The notes below the pieces were generated by a model. That model did not search any database. It was given only the letters and a program-made list of their open reading frames with translations, and was not told the DNA's origin. From Verrucomicrobiota bacterium (GTDB lineage: Bacteria; Verrucomicrobiota; Verrucomicrobiia; Chthoniobacterales; SZAS-18), in assembly GCA_019241085.1 (NCBI GenBank), contig JAFAXH010000166.1, positions 1-53,687 of the forward strand: a stretch of DNA of 53,687 bases, read 5' to 3'. Made by a program: the position numbers and the translations under genes. Shown one piece after another: positions 24,472 through 34,727 of the stretch (position 1 is its first letter; every line of letters begins with the position of its first letter).

Positions 24472-26037
24472 ATGAAAATCACTCGCGCCCTGCTCTCCGT
24501 TTCCGACAAGACCGGCCTCGTTCCGTTTGCCCGCGCGCTGGCGGGCGCGGGGATCGAATTGCTCTCGACCGGCGGCACCGCGCGCGCCTTGCGCGAGGCG
24601 GGCGTGAAGGTCCTCGACGTAAGCGAATTCACCGGCTCGCCGGAAATCCTCGATGGCCGGGTGAAGACGCTGCACCCGCGCGTTCACGGCGGCCTGCTCT
24701 ACCGCCGCAACGACCCGACGCACGTCGCCCAGGCGCGCGAGCACGGCATTGCACCGATCGACCTCGTGGTGGTAAATCTTTATCCGTTCGAGGCCACCGT
24801 CGCCAAGCCCGACGTGCCGCTCGCCGAGGCCATCGAGCAGATCGACATCGGCGGGCCGTCGATGCTGCGGAGCGCGGCGAAAAATTACGAATCCGTCACC
24901 GTCGTCTGCGATCCGTCGGACTACGACGCAGTGCTGACGGAGATCCGCGAGCACGACGGCGGGACGACGCTGCGGCTGCGCGAGCGGCTGGCGATCAAGG
25001 TCTTTCAAGCCACCAGCGCCTACGACCACGCCATCGCCGCATTTTTGAACAAGGAACAGCAGACCGGCGCGGCCTACACGCTCTCGCTGCCGCTCGCGCA
25101 GACGCTGCGTTACGGGGAAAATCCGCACCAGCGCGCGGCGCTCTACGGCGCATTCGGCGAATACTTTCAAAAGCTCCACGGCAAGGAGCTCAGTTTTAAC
25201 AACATCCTCGACATCTCCGCCGCGGCGAACCTGCTCGCCGAATTCACCGCCCCGACCGTCGCCATTCTCAAGCACACCAACCCATGCGGCGTCGGCAGCA
25301 CGACGGAAAACGGCGACTTGCGCGAGGCGTGGGACCGGGCGTTTGCGACCGACAAGCAAGCGCCCTTTGGCGGCATCATCATCACCAACCGGCCGCTGAC
25401 CGAATCGCTCGCGCGGGCGATCAGCGAGATTTTCAGCGAAGTCATCATCGCGCCCGATTTCGCGGCTGAGGCGCGGGCACTGTTGCAAAAGAAAAAAAAC
25501 CTGCGCCTGATGCGCCAGCTCCGCTCCGTGGCGGATTGCCGCGCCGAGGACGAGGTGTGCGACGATGTGCGCTCGGTGCCCGGCGGTCTGCTTGTGCAGG
25601 AACGCGACGCCGCGCTCGTGGCCGACGACACTCCCGAAGGCGCGCTGGGCAAAGTGGTGACCAAGCGCGCGCCGACCGCGGCGGAATTGCGCGCGCTCGG
25701 CTTCGGCTGGCGCGTGGTCAAGCACGTCAAGAGCAACGCGATTGTTTATTGCGGCGCCGACCGCACGCTGGGCATCGGCGCCGGCCAGATGTCGCGCGTC
25801 GATGCCTCGCGGCTTGCGGTGTGGAAGGCGCAGGACGCCGGCTTGAGCCTGCAAAACTCCGCCGTCGCCAGCGACGCCTTTTTCCCCTTCCCCGACGGCC
25901 TGCTCGCCGCCGCCGACGCCGGCGCAACCGCCGCGATCCAACCCGGCGGCAGCGTGCGCGACGAGGAAGTCATCGCCGCCGCCGACGCGCGGGGCATGGC
26001 GATGATCTTCACCGGGCTACGGCATTTCCGGCATTAA
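24472..26037 (+). CDS. purH: bifunctional AICAR transformylase/IMP cyclohydrolase
   Basis: 521 residues, the normal length. The N-terminal IMP cyclohydrolase half has [46 protein letters not shown] and [15 protein letters not shown]. The C-terminal transformylase half has [16 protein letters not shown], the catalytic Lys-His in [11 protein letters not shown], and [11 protein letters not shown]. It performs the last two steps of purine synthesis in the cytoplasm. The start at 24472 is right before the conserved ISVSDK-type block; an upstream extension of 116 residues has no pattern. Confidence 0.96.
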   Translation: MKITRALLSVSDKTGLVPFARALAGAGIELLSTGGTARALREAGVKVLDVSEFTGSPEILDGRVKTLHPRVHGGLLYRRNDPTHVAQAREHGIAPIDLVVVNLYPFEATVAKPDVPLAEAIEQIDIGGPSMLRSAAKNYESVTVVCDPSDYDAVLTEIREHDGGTTLRLRERLAIKVFQATSAYDHAIAAFLNKEQQTGAAYTLSLPLAQTLRYGENPHQRAALYGAFGEYFQKLHGKELSFNNILDISAAANLLAEFTAPTVAILKHTNPCGVGSTTENGDLREAWDRAFATDKQAPFGGIIITNRPLTESLARAISEIFSEVIIAPDFAAEARALLQKKKNLRLMRQLRSVADCRAEDEVCDDVRSVPGGLLVQERDAALVADDTPEGALGKVVTKRAPTAAELRALGFGWRVVKHVKSNAIVYCGADRTLGIGAGQMSRVDASRLAVWKAQDAGLSLQNSAVASDAFFPFPDGLLAAADAGATAAIQPGGSVRDEEVIAAADARGMAMIFTGLRHFRH

Positions 26038-26088
26038 ATGAAGAAGGGCGGTGGACGAATAATCGCGAAAACTGCATGCGCAGTTGAG

Positions 26089-26407
26089 ATGAAATTTGAA
26101 TTTGATCCAGCAAAGAGCGCGAGCAATAAGCAGAAACACGGCATCGATTTTGTCGAAGCGCAAGCACTCTGGCGCGGCCACACTGTCGAGTTCAAATCGG
26201 CAAAACCCGGCGAGCGTCGCTATTTGCTCGTTGGCAAAAATTGGCCGAATTTTTTGGACCGCGGTAATCACCTATCGCGGCGGGACGAAACGAATTATTA
26301 GTGTGCGAAAATCCAACAGCAATGAAATCGCCCTCCATCAAAAAAGTTACCCAGAGAAAAAAGGCGCGACCGACCACGGCGGAAAATCTGGAGGAGAAAT
26401 TCGATAA
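26089..26407 (+). pseudogene. brnT: BrnT-like toxin gene with a one-base frameshift
   Basis: Reading from MKFEFDPAKSASNKQKHGIDF the protein matches the start of BrnT ribonuclease toxins (MKFEWDPAK-type) up to RRYLLVGK near 26238. It then leaves the family pattern (NWPNFLDRGN) and ends at 26301. In the +1 frame, the next bases read IGRIFWTAVITYRGGTKRII, then SVRKSNSNE, the normal BrnT C-terminal half. One extra base in the A5 run (26236-26240) or the T6 run (26250-26255) would explain it; either real inactivation or a sequence error. The restored product would be about 105 residues and overlap the antitoxin gene by 86 bases. Downstream brnA-like gene is intact. Confidence 0.8.
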
Positions 26408-26618
26408 CGGCGAGGACGTGCTCGATTATTTCGACACAAAAAATCCGATCCTCCGAGGTCCTGAAATTGAGCGTCTGGAAGTAGAATTCCCAGGCTGGAT
26501 TGTTTCCGGCTTGGATCAGGAAGCCGCCCGGCTCGGGGTGACGCGCGACGCTTTGTTGAAATTTTGGGTTGCTGCGCGTTTGGATGAGCGCAGAAAGGGC
26601 GAACTCGCATCGCGCTGA
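26322..26618 (+). CDS. brnA: CopG/BrnA-like antitoxin
   Basis: 98 residues from the ATG at 26322 (a GTG at 26301 adds seven residues). The pattern ENLEEKFDNGEDVLDYFD, then EIERLEVEFPGWIVSGLDQE and AARLGVTRDALLKFWVAARL is that of ribbon-helix-helix antitoxins found next to BrnT toxins. It would bind the toxin and repress its own promoter. It directly follows the frameshifted toxin frame and ends 4 bases before pdxJ. Confidence 0.8.
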   Translation: MKSPSIKKVTQRKKARPTTAENLEEKFDNGEDVLDYFDTKNPILRGPEIERLEVEFPGWIVSGLDQEAARLGVTRDALLKFWVAARLDERRKGELASR

Positions 26619-26622
26619 AGCG

Positions 26623-27393
26623 ATGAATTCACCCACCCTCGGTGTCAACATCGACCACGTCGCCACGTTGCGGCAGGCGCGGTATGCGCGTTTGCCGGAG
26701 GCGCACAATGTCGAGCCGGACTTGATCGCCGCGGCGCTGGCTTGTGAACGGGCGGGCGCGAGCGGCATCACGGTGCATCTGCGCGCAGACCGGCGGCATT
26801 TGCAGGACGCCGACCTCGGGCGCTTGCAGACGGTCATCCAGACGAAGTTGAATCTGGAGCTTGGCAACACGCCGGAGATCGTCGCCATCGCGGTGGCGCT
26901 GCGCCCGGCGGACGTTTGCCTCGTGCCGGAAAACCGGCAGGAAATCACCACCGAAGGCGGTCTCGACGCCGCCGGCTTGCGCGCGGAATTGGCGCCGACC
27001 ATTCGCGCGCTCTCGGCTGAAGGCGGCGCGCGCGTTAGCCTGTTCATCGACCCCGATCCGCTCCAGGTGCGCACGGCGGCGGAACTCGGCGCGCCGGTGA
27101 TCGAATTGCACACCGGCGCCTATGCGAACGCCGCGCCCGGCAGCCCGGCGCGCGCGGCGGAACTGGAGCGGTTGCGTCGCGCGTCGGAACTCGGCGCGAG
27201 CCTCGGACTCCAGATTAACGCCGGCCACGGACTCAATTACGAAAATCTGCGCCCGCTGCTCTGCGCCGTGCCCAATCTCGCCGAATTAAACATCGGCCAT
27301 TCCATCGTCAGCCGCGCCGTGTTCGTCGGCTTGGAAAACGCCGTGCGCGAGATGCTCGGTCTCCTGCGCAGCAACGACGGCAATTTCCGTTAA
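26623..27393 (+). CDS. pdxJ: pyridoxine 5'-phosphate synthase
   Basis: 256 residues. Start and full length match the PdxJ TIM barrel: GVNIDHVATLRQAR, ITVHLRADRRHLQDAD, CLVPENRQEITTEGGLD, ELHTGAYAN, and LQINAGHGLNYEN, then IGHSIVSRAVFVGLENAV. It condenses 1-deoxyxylulose 5-phosphate and 3-amino-2-oxopropyl phosphate to pyridoxine 5'-phosphate (vitamin B6) in the cytoplasm. It ends in a TTAA that is shared with the stop codon of the convergent DUF4340 gene. Confidence 0.95.
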   Translation: MNSPTLGVNIDHVATLRQARYARLPEAHNVEPDLIAAALACERAGASGITVHLRADRRHLQDADLGRLQTVIQTKLNLELGNTPEIVAIAVALRPADVCLVPENRQEITTEGGLDAAGLRAELAPTIRALSAEGGARVSLFIDPDPLQVRTAAELGAPVIELHTGAYANAAPGSPARAAELERLRRASELGASLGLQINAGHGLNYENLRPLLCAVPNLAELNIGHSIVSRAVFVGLENAVREMLGLLRSNDGNFR

Positions 27394-29579
27394 GGCGAAG
27401 CTGTCGGAGTTGCTGCGGCGGCGGCAGCGGATGGCGCAAGCGACGGCGTGGCGGTCGCGGCAGCGCCAGGCGCGGGCGAAGGTAATGCTGTTGTTGTTGC
27501 TGCCGGCGGTGGTGCGCTCGTCAGCGGCGCGAGAAGCGTGGCGTGGTCCGGCTCGCTCAGCAAAAACACGCCGGGCTTGCCCTCGACACGGGCATACCAC
27601 ATGCCATCGGGACTGCGTTGACCGATGAAGAGTTTGCCGCCGCCGGCAGCAGCGTTCGCGGGCGGCTTGGGATCGGTCTGGAAAGTGATCGTCGCCACTC
27701 CTTCCGGCGTGTCCGCGGCCAGCTTGTATTCCGGTTTCTCGGGCCCGACCCAGCGGGTGGCGCGCAGCCGGGCGAGCGTGTTCACGAGCGACTGCGCTTT
27801 CACGACATCAAGCGTGCCGGCGCCGGCGGCGTTGTTGCCAGCCAATTTCCACGCGAGCGGCGCGCTCTCGGGCGTGCGCTCGAATGCCGTTTCCGGCCGG
27901 CCAGGCACGGTCTGGGTCGCGGTGCGCAATTCCTTGGGATCAAACTTGAAGATCGGCAGCGGTTGCCACGCGATCGGATCGGTCGGCACGGTATCGAGGA
28001 TCGCTTTGTCCACCGACACGATGAACGGTTCCTCCTCCAGCCGCGCATAGACAAGGTCACCTTCCACTTTGCCAAAAACGAGCGTGGAAAGTGGCACTTC
28101 GCCTGCGCCGGCTTCGGCGGTGTTCTCACTGCTGTGCGAGAGGAACGCCACGCGCAGCGTCGGCTTGTCGAGGCCGTATTTCGCCAGGTCGCTGGCGGTG
28201 TCGGCGACGAAATCCTTCACCGTTTGCGCGGGCAATCGCGTGAGCAGCCGCTCGGCTTCCGCGCCGTTGGCCGGCGCGTCGGCGTTCGCACCAGCCACGC
28301 GCAGGTTCCACGGCTTTTCCGGCTTGCCGCCTTCCGCGCCGGCCGGGTCGCCGGTTTCCTCGGGACTCTTGGCGCGGGTCAACGTCAGCTCCGGCCCGGC
28401 GGCGGGCGTGATGCGGATGCGGTTGACGAGGTCGGCGTTGGCGATGCGCAGGAGCTGGCGGTCGCGCAGCTCGGCGGGTTTGAGATTCAGATAATCTTCG
28501 ACCGTCTTCGGCAGCGTCACGACCGACGGCCGGCCGGCGATGCGGGCATAGACGGTGTTGGGCGCGGTGACGCGGCTCGGCAACGGCGTCGTCGAAGGCG
28601 ATGCCGCCGGCGCGGGCGCGTTATCTTTCTCCGGCTCAACAGCTTTGCCGAGCTGCACCTCGACCACGCGCGGCGGGTTCTCGGTCGTGGAAAACGTGAG
28701 CGTGCCGCGCGGCTCCGCCAGGCCGAGCGCGGCCGGGTCGGCGGCGCGGGCATCCGGCAGAAAGCTGTCGATTTTCAAATCGGCGAGCCGGCTGATGAGC
28801 TGGCCCAAACGTTGATCGGCCGCGCGGGCGGCCTGCGGCTTCAGCAAACGCCAGTGGCCGCTCGGGTCTTTGTCCAATTCAATGGCGGCGCCGGCCGCGG
28901 TTTTCACCGAGAGCCTGGCGATTTCGGCGGAGGGAATTTCGGTGAGCTGATGATCGCGGAATTCGGCGACACCTTTTTCGAGCATCTTGCGCACGGTGTC
29001 GTCCACGGCGAGCACTTCGTTCTGGCCCGCGAGTTGCACGTAGGATTTGCCGGTGGTCGGGGTCGCGTCGCCGAAGAAAACCTCCAGCTCCGGCAACGGC
29101 GGCGCGGGCTTGGCCGCGGATTTCTCACCTTCTGCCAGCGGCGGCTGGCCGGCGCGGACGATCTTCAGACTCAGTCGCGGATTTTGCAGTCCGTAGGGCG
29201 CGAGCTTCGCGCGGTCCTGCGCGGCGCCGGGCACGGGCACAACGGCATCGCGCCGCCAGTTGTCCAGTTCATTGAGTAACAAATCCATCGTGCCGGCGTC
29301 CGCGCGGTCCGCGAGCGGCGTCAGCATTTGCCACTTTGGCAGCTCGATGGTCTCGCCCGGCTTGGGCGCGACGACGTTGGTGCGCAACTGCAAATCGATC
29401 GGCGTGCCGGCTTGGTTGATGGTGATCTCGCTGACGCGGGTGCGCTCTAGATTGCCCAAGACGCGGTTGCCCGCTTTTTCCGTCTCGCGGGTGCCGGGCC
29501 GGCTGGCGTCATAGAAATAAACGTAGGCGAAAAGCGCGCCCAGGATGAGAGCGAGGATGAGGGTCGTGCGGCGGTTCAT
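27390..29579 (-). CDS. DUF4340 protein, linked to GldA/F/G-like transporter
   Basis: 729 residues. An N-terminal membrane anchor (RRTTLILALILGALFAYVYF) and four similar domains of the DUF4340 type, each beginning with an I/V-x-R-I/L or EITINQAG-like strand and including a DGMWYARVEGKPGVFL-like block near the C-terminus. The C-terminus is a low-complexity Ala/Pro/Thr/Ser tail (APSAAAAAATPTASP). Likely periplasmic and bound to the inner membrane. It is the last gene of the minus-strand gldA-gldF-gldG-DUF4340 run (136 bases downstream of gldG). In several phyla DUF4340 proteins sit next to these ABC genes; the function is unknown. Confidence 0.85.
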   Translation of the reverse strand: MNRRTTLILALILGALFAYVYFYDASRPGTRETEKAGNRVLGNLERTRVSEITINQAGTPIDLQLRTNVVAPKPGETIELPKWQMLTPLADRADAGTMDLLLNELDNWRRDAVVPVPGAAQDRAKLAPYGLQNPRLSLKIVRAGQPPLAEGEKSAAKPAPPLPELEVFFGDATPTTGKSYVQLAGQNEVLAVDDTVRKMLEKGVAEFRDHQLTEIPSAEIARLSVKTAAGAAIELDKDPSGHWRLLKPQAARAADQRLGQLISRLADLKIDSFLPDARAADPAALGLAEPRGTLTFSTTENPPRVVEVQLGKAVEPEKDNAPAPAASPSTTPLPSRVTAPNTVYARIAGRPSVVTLPKTVEDYLNLKPAELRDRQLLRIANADLVNRIRITPAAGPELTLTRAKSPEETGDPAGAEGGKPEKPWNLRVAGANADAPANGAEAERLLTRLPAQTVKDFVADTASDLAKYGLDKPTLRVAFLSHSSENTAEAGAGEVPLSTLVFGKVEGDLVYARLEEEPFIVSVDKAILDTVPTDPIAWQPLPIFKFDPKELRTATQTVPGRPETAFERTPESAPLAWKLAGNNAAGAGTLDVVKAQSLVNTLARLRATRWVGPEKPEYKLAADTPEGVATITFQTDPKPPANAAAGGGKLFIGQRSPDGMWYARVEGKPGVFLLSEPDHATLLAPLTSAPPPAATTTALPSPAPGAAATATPSLAPSAAAAAATPTASP

Positions 29580-29715
29580 GTGGAAAATGACAAAGGAAAA
29601 TGTCGAAGGGCAAACGCCCAAGAACGAAGGATGAAGCGCGAAGGACGAGTGCCGAAGGCCAGACGACGAAGACCTGGCTCAACGCCTTGCTTCCTTTGGC
29701 CCTTCGCCATTCTCC

Positions 29716-31305
29716 TCACGCCCGGCGCCACCACCAGACGCCCACGCCGAGCAGGGCGAAGAGGCCGGGGATCAGGAGCGTGGTAATGATGAAAATATTC
29801 TTTTCCTGCTGCGGCGTGAAGTTGACGCTGAAGGTCTTGATTTCCTTGGGCGAAATGCCGATGGAACGCTCGCGGTTGAGCAGCCAGTTCAACGCGCCGA
29901 GCGCGAAATCGGCGTCGTTTTGATCGAGGCTCTGGTTGTCGATGAACCGGGCGTTGCCGACGACGATGAGCCGCGCGGTGTTGACCTGCACCCGCGGGTC
30001 TTCGAGCGCGCCGCGCTCGGCGGTGGCGGCGAGCACAATGTTTTTATCCTTGTCGCGCCCCGGCGTCATTTGCTGGCCGGCCGGGCTGTCGGGATCGCGA
30101 TAGTCCATCTCGCCCCAATAGCCCTCGATGGCTTGCACGAGCGATTCGACCTTGATGCCCGCGGGGCCGACGCGCGGCGGGTCGATGGTCAACGACTGGG
30201 TCGAGCCTGGGAACAGGACGTTGACGCCGCGCAGCCGCTCCGCAATCGGACCGCCGCCCTGCATTTCACCCGCGACATAGGGCGCGCGCTGCACGATGCG
30301 CGCGCCTTCCTTCGTCATGCCCAGCGTGATGACGGCCATGACGCGGTCGTCATCCGGCGTGATGCCGAGCTTGGCTAAAAATTGGTTCAACCGCGGCGTT
30401 TCGCCGTCAGGGTTGAGCAGGATGAAAATCCGGCCCTGGCGCGTGCTCCAATAATTGTCGAGCGCCTTGATCTCGCGTTCGGAGAGATCGTATTTTGGCC
30501 CGGCGAGCAAGAGAGCGCTCGCCTCGGTGGGCACTGTGTCGGTGTTGGCGAGATTGAAGTCCTTGAGCTGGATGTTGTCGCGCTCGATGTAAGTCTGCAA
30601 AATGCCGATGGCGCCGCGCTGGCCTAGCTCTGGCTCGGCGTGGCCACGCAGATAATAGACGACGTTTTTCTTGCCTTCGACGACTTCGAGCAAGGCGCCC
30701 GTCACCGCGCTCTCGCCTTTCCACGCGGTCACCGTCGGCGTAGTCGTGTTGCCAAACATGTCAGTGCCGCCCTCGACATCGGCGAGCGCATCCTGCTGCA
30801 CGAGTTTTTGCCGGCCGCCAGCATCGACGATGATGGCGTTGTCGTCTTTGCCGAGCTTGTAGGTGCGCGCCAGCACGGTCGCGCGCGCGATGTCGCGATA
30901 GGGATCAACGGTCTCGGTTTGAACCAGGTTCGGCTGGACGTTGCGATACTCGCGCACCAACTCGACGGCGTCGCTCTTGAGCAACGCATTGTCGCTCATG
31001 AAAACGATGAGCTTGACCGGCTCCTTCAGGCTGGCGAGCACGTTTTTCGTGCGGGCGCTCAGCGCGTATTTGCGGTCGCGCGAATAGTCGAAGCGGCGAA
31101 AATGTTTAAAGCCCAGGTAATTGACGAACGCCACGATGAGCGCCGCGAAAACGACCTGCAAAACGACGTTGGACGCGATCTGCCCGCGGTGAATGCGATG
31201 CGGACGCGCGGCTGGCGCGGGCTTGGTTTCCGCAGCGGCGGCGGCAGGCTGCTCGGCGGGAGCTGCGTCGGGAGTGGTTGGCTCTTCTTCAACGGGAGCG
31301 GGCAT
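29716..31305 (-). CDS. GldG-like ABC-transporter auxiliary protein
   Basis: 529 residues. After a low-complexity acidic/Ala/Pro head (1-40) comes a membrane helix (VVLQVVFAALIVAFVNYLGF), a large periplasmic domain, and a final helix (IFIITTLLIPGLFALLGVGV). Seen blocks are YSRDRKYALSARTKNVLAS and VYYLRGHAEPELG, ALLLAGPKYDLSEREIKALD, and FILLNPDGETPRL, which define the GldG (ABC_transp_aux) family. In Bacteroidetes it works with GldF and GldA in gliding; outside that group it is not characterised. It is 45 bases downstream of the permease. Confidence 0.88.
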   Translation of the reverse strand: MPAPVEEEPTTPDAAPAEQPAAAAAETKPAPAARPHRIHRGQIASNVVLQVVFAALIVAFVNYLGFKHFRRFDYSRDRKYALSARTKNVLASLKEPVKLIVFMSDNALLKSDAVELVREYRNVQPNLVQTETVDPYRDIARATVLARTYKLGKDDNAIIVDAGGRQKLVQQDALADVEGGTDMFGNTTTPTVTAWKGESAVTGALLEVVEGKKNVVYYLRGHAEPELGQRGAIGILQTYIERDNIQLKDFNLANTDTVPTEASALLLAGPKYDLSEREIKALDNYWSTRQGRIFILLNPDGETPRLNQFLAKLGITPDDDRVMAVITLGMTKEGARIVQRAPYVAGEMQGGGPIAERLRGVNVLFPGSTQSLTIDPPRVGPAGIKVESLVQAIEGYWGEMDYRDPDSPAGQQMTPGRDKDKNIVLAATAERGALEDPRVQVNTARLIVVGNARFIDNQSLDQNDADFALGALNWLLNRERSIGISPKEIKTFSVNFTPQQEKNIFIITTLLIPGLFALLGVGVWWWRRA

Positions 31306-31350
31306 GGCGGGAATTTTTTTATATAAACAAACGACGGATCGCGGCGACGT

Positions 31351-32106
31351 TTAGAACTGCCACTTGCGATACTGGAAGACCTGATAGGTGATGAATTGCA
31401 GCAGCAAAGTCATGCTCGTGTAAAAGACCATCGGCCGCGTATCGAGCACGCCACGCGAGTAATCCTGCATGTGCAACACCGAGGTCGTGTAGGCCATCAG
31501 GTCGCGGAGGTTCTGGCTGACATTCGGCTTCACCGTGGCGACGATGCCGATGAAGAAAAAGAGGAGAATCGTCACCAGCGAGACGATGGCGGCGATGATC
31601 TGATTCTGCGTCAGGACCGACGCGAGGCAGCCGATGGAAATGTAAAACATGCCCATCAACAGCAGGATGAGATAGCTGCCGGCAAACGCGCCGGCCGAGC
31701 CGGTCGCCGCCTGGCCGGTGATGCTTTGGAAAATGCCGAAATACGTCGCGGTCGGCGCCCAGAGGATGAGGAAGAACAGCAGCGCGCCGAAGAATTTCGC
31801 GGCGACCACCTGCCAGTCGCGCACCGGCGCGGTCATGAGCGGCTCGATGGTGCCGAGCTTGAATTCCTCGGAGTAGAGCCGCATCGTGATGATGGGAATC
31901 GTGAGCAGAAACGCGATCCAGAAGAGCAGGTTGTTAAAGAAAAACTCGAACGGCAAATACTGGCGCGGCTGGCCTTGGAAAAATTCGACCGTCGTGCCGA
32001 GCAGATAGCCGGTCAGGATCAGGAAAAAGGTGAGAATGATGTAGGCGAGCGGCGAGTAGAAGTAGCTCTTCAACTCGCGGTCGAGCAGGACGAAGAAGGA
32101 ACGCAT
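31351..32106 (-). CDS. ABC-2 type permease, GldF-like
   Basis: 251 residues with about six membrane segments. LLDRELKSYFYSPLAYIILT at the N-terminus, LTIPIITMRLYSEEFKLGTI, then EPLMTAPVRDWQVVAAKF, is the standard ABC-2 permease layout. It spans the inner membrane and pairs with the GldA-like ATPase encoded just upstream (26 bases between). Substrate not known. Confidence 0.9.
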   Translation of the reverse strand: MRSFFVLLDRELKSYFYSPLAYIILTFFLILTGYLLGTTVEFFQGQPRQYLPFEFFFNNLLFWIAFLLTIPIITMRLYSEEFKLGTIEPLMTAPVRDWQVVAAKFFGALLFFLILWAPTATYFGIFQSITGQAATGSAGAFAGSYLILLLMGMFYISIGCLASVLTQNQIIAAIVSLVTILLFFFIGIVATVKPNVSQNLRDLMAYTTSVLHMQDYSRGVLDTRPMVFYTSMTLLLQFITYQVFQYRKWQF

Positions 32107-32132
32107 AGGAGGAAAAAATTTTGCGGAACGGG

Positions 32133-33116
<984 letters not shown>

Positions 33117-33234
33117 GGACGAAATTTTTACAAACGGGGAGGGCAAGTGACAGTGCGGGCGCGGCGTGCGTTCAACAAAAAAACATCGACCGCCGTGCGT
33201 CGCGCGCGTCGCGGCCCGGCTGTGGGCGTGGGTT

Positions 33235-34554
33235 TCAAGTTTCCGCCGAAGAGCGGGCGCGCAACGTGACGGTTTCCGTCGTCAATCCGCCGAGCAGGCG
33301 CCGGCCGCCGGGGCTGATGACGAAATCGACCATCGTGCCGGCAGGCACGTCTTTGAGCAGCGCCTCGATGCGCGCGGGCGAGTTCGCTTCGTAGGTGCCG
33401 ACGCGCACGAGGATCATGCCGGGCTTGATGCCGGCGCGGTCCGCCGGGCTGCCTGCTTCGACATCGGCGATGGTCACGCCGCTGACGCTGTTGTTGTTGT
33501 TGTTGCGCCCGCTGCTGCCGCCGGACGCCGGGACGAGGCTCAAGCCGAAGAGCTGGCGCGTGACGGGCGTGGACGTCGTGCGCGAACCGCCCGAGGATGA
33601 CGGCGGCGCGGGCGCGTCGTTGTCGGCCGTGGTCGGCGGGCGGTTGGCTTGCTGCGGGTTGCTGGCTTCCGCCTTCAATTCAACGACCTTCGCGGCCACC
33701 GTCTTGGCCGGAATGGCGAAGCCCAAGCCCTGCGTCGGCGTGCCTTGCGAAGTGAACGACATCTTCACCGAATTGACGCCGACGAGCCGGCCGGCAAGGT
33801 CGATCAATGGGCCGCCGCTGTTGCCCGGATTGATGGCAGCGTCGGTCTGGAGCAAGCCTTTATAAACGTTGTTATCCACCGTAATCTCACGATCCTTGGC
33901 GCTGAGAATGCCACGCGAAACGCTGGAGTTGTAGCCGACTGGATTGCCGAGCGCGAGCACGGTCTGGCCGAGCAAGTTGGGCGAGGGATTGTTCAAATCA
34001 ATGTGCAAAAACGGCTTGGGCCGCTGGCCGGCCGAAGGGTCCACGCGGATGAGGGCCAGGTCGCTCTTGCGGTCGCCGGCGAGGTAGCGCGCGGGCATCG
34101 TGGTGCCGTCGGCGAAGGTGACCTGGATGCGCATGTCGGCGGCGCGCTCGACGACGTGCTCGTTGGTCACAATGGTGCCGTCGGCATCGACGAGAAAACC
34201 GGAGCCGAGGCTGCGCACGCGCTGCCGGGTCTCGCGCGGCTGGTAGGAGCCGCCTTCGCCGAAGAAACGGTTGAAGAGTTCGTCCACCGGATCGTTCGTC
34301 CGCCGGCTAACGACGCGCTCGGTGGCGATGTTGACGACCGCCGGCATCACTTGCGCGACCGCGCGCACGGTCGGCTCCTCCGCGATGTTGTAATCCGACG
34401 GCGGCACCGGCTGGAGCGCCGGCGGCGAACCGGCGCCGCCCTGGGCGCGGGCATGATTATTGGCGACGCTGCTGCCTGCGGCGAGGAGCAGGCAAAGGCT
34501 CGCGCGGAGAAAAACGATGCTGCCGCGCGGCCGATGGGAGAACGAGATGCGCAT
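33235..34554 (-). CDS. DegP/HtrA-type serine protease
   Basis: 439 residues. Signal peptide (LRASLCLLLAAGSSVA) then a trypsin-like domain with catalytic His in TNEHVVERA, Asp in KSDLALIRVD and Ser in NPGNSGGPLIDLAG. A single C-terminal PDZ domain begins near VSGVTIADVEAGSPADRAG. The linker holds a run of five Asn encoded by a triplet repeat (33490-33505). This is the periplasmic quality-control protease/chaperone family. It lies 118 bases upstream of the ABC operon start and is divergent from sucA (173 bases between starts), so this gap should hold both promoters. Confidence 0.93.
   Translation of the reverse strand: MRISFSHRPRGSIVFLRASLCLLLAAGSSVANNHARAQGGAGSPPALQPVPPSDYNIAEEPTVRAVAQVMPAVVNIATERVVSRRTNDPVDELFNRFFGEGGSYQPRETRQRVRSLGSGFLVDADGTIVTNEHVVERAADMRIQVTFADGTTMPARYLAGDRKSDLALIRVDPSAGQRPKPFLHIDLNNPSPNLLGQTVLALGNPVGYNSSVSRGILSAKDREITVDNNVYKGLLQTDAAINPGNSGGPLIDLAGRLVGVNSVKMSFTSQGTPTQGLGFAIPAKTVAAKVVELKAEASNPQQANRPPTTADNDAPAPPSSSGGSRTTSTPVTRQLFGLSLVPASGGSSGRNNNNNSVSGVTIADVEAGSPADRAGIKPGMILVRVGTYEANSPARIEALLKDVPAGTMVDFVISPGGRRLLGGLTTETVTLRARSSAET
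33490..33505. repeat. trinucleotide repeat encoding poly-Asn in the protease linker
   Basis: Five GTT triplets in the plus strand (AAC on the coding strand) give five consecutive Asn in the loop just before the PDZ domain. Such tracts change length easily by slippage. Confidence 0.8.
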
Positions 34555-34727
34555 AAGGCGTTGGGAGAAAAAGGGAGTTATCCCGCGCGGAGAGATGTGT
34601 CAACGTCCGGTCCGCTGCGGCTTGATTTCCAATCGGCGACCATTAGTTTGCGAGTTACCCCCGCGGCTCGCGCGAATCCCCCGTTGGTCCGGTTTTTTCC
34701 ATCCTCCGTCTCCCGTTGTCACACGTC

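Noticed and set aside
24190..25941. A 583-residue antisense frame over purH
   Set aside because: Antisense to a clear purH; no family pattern.
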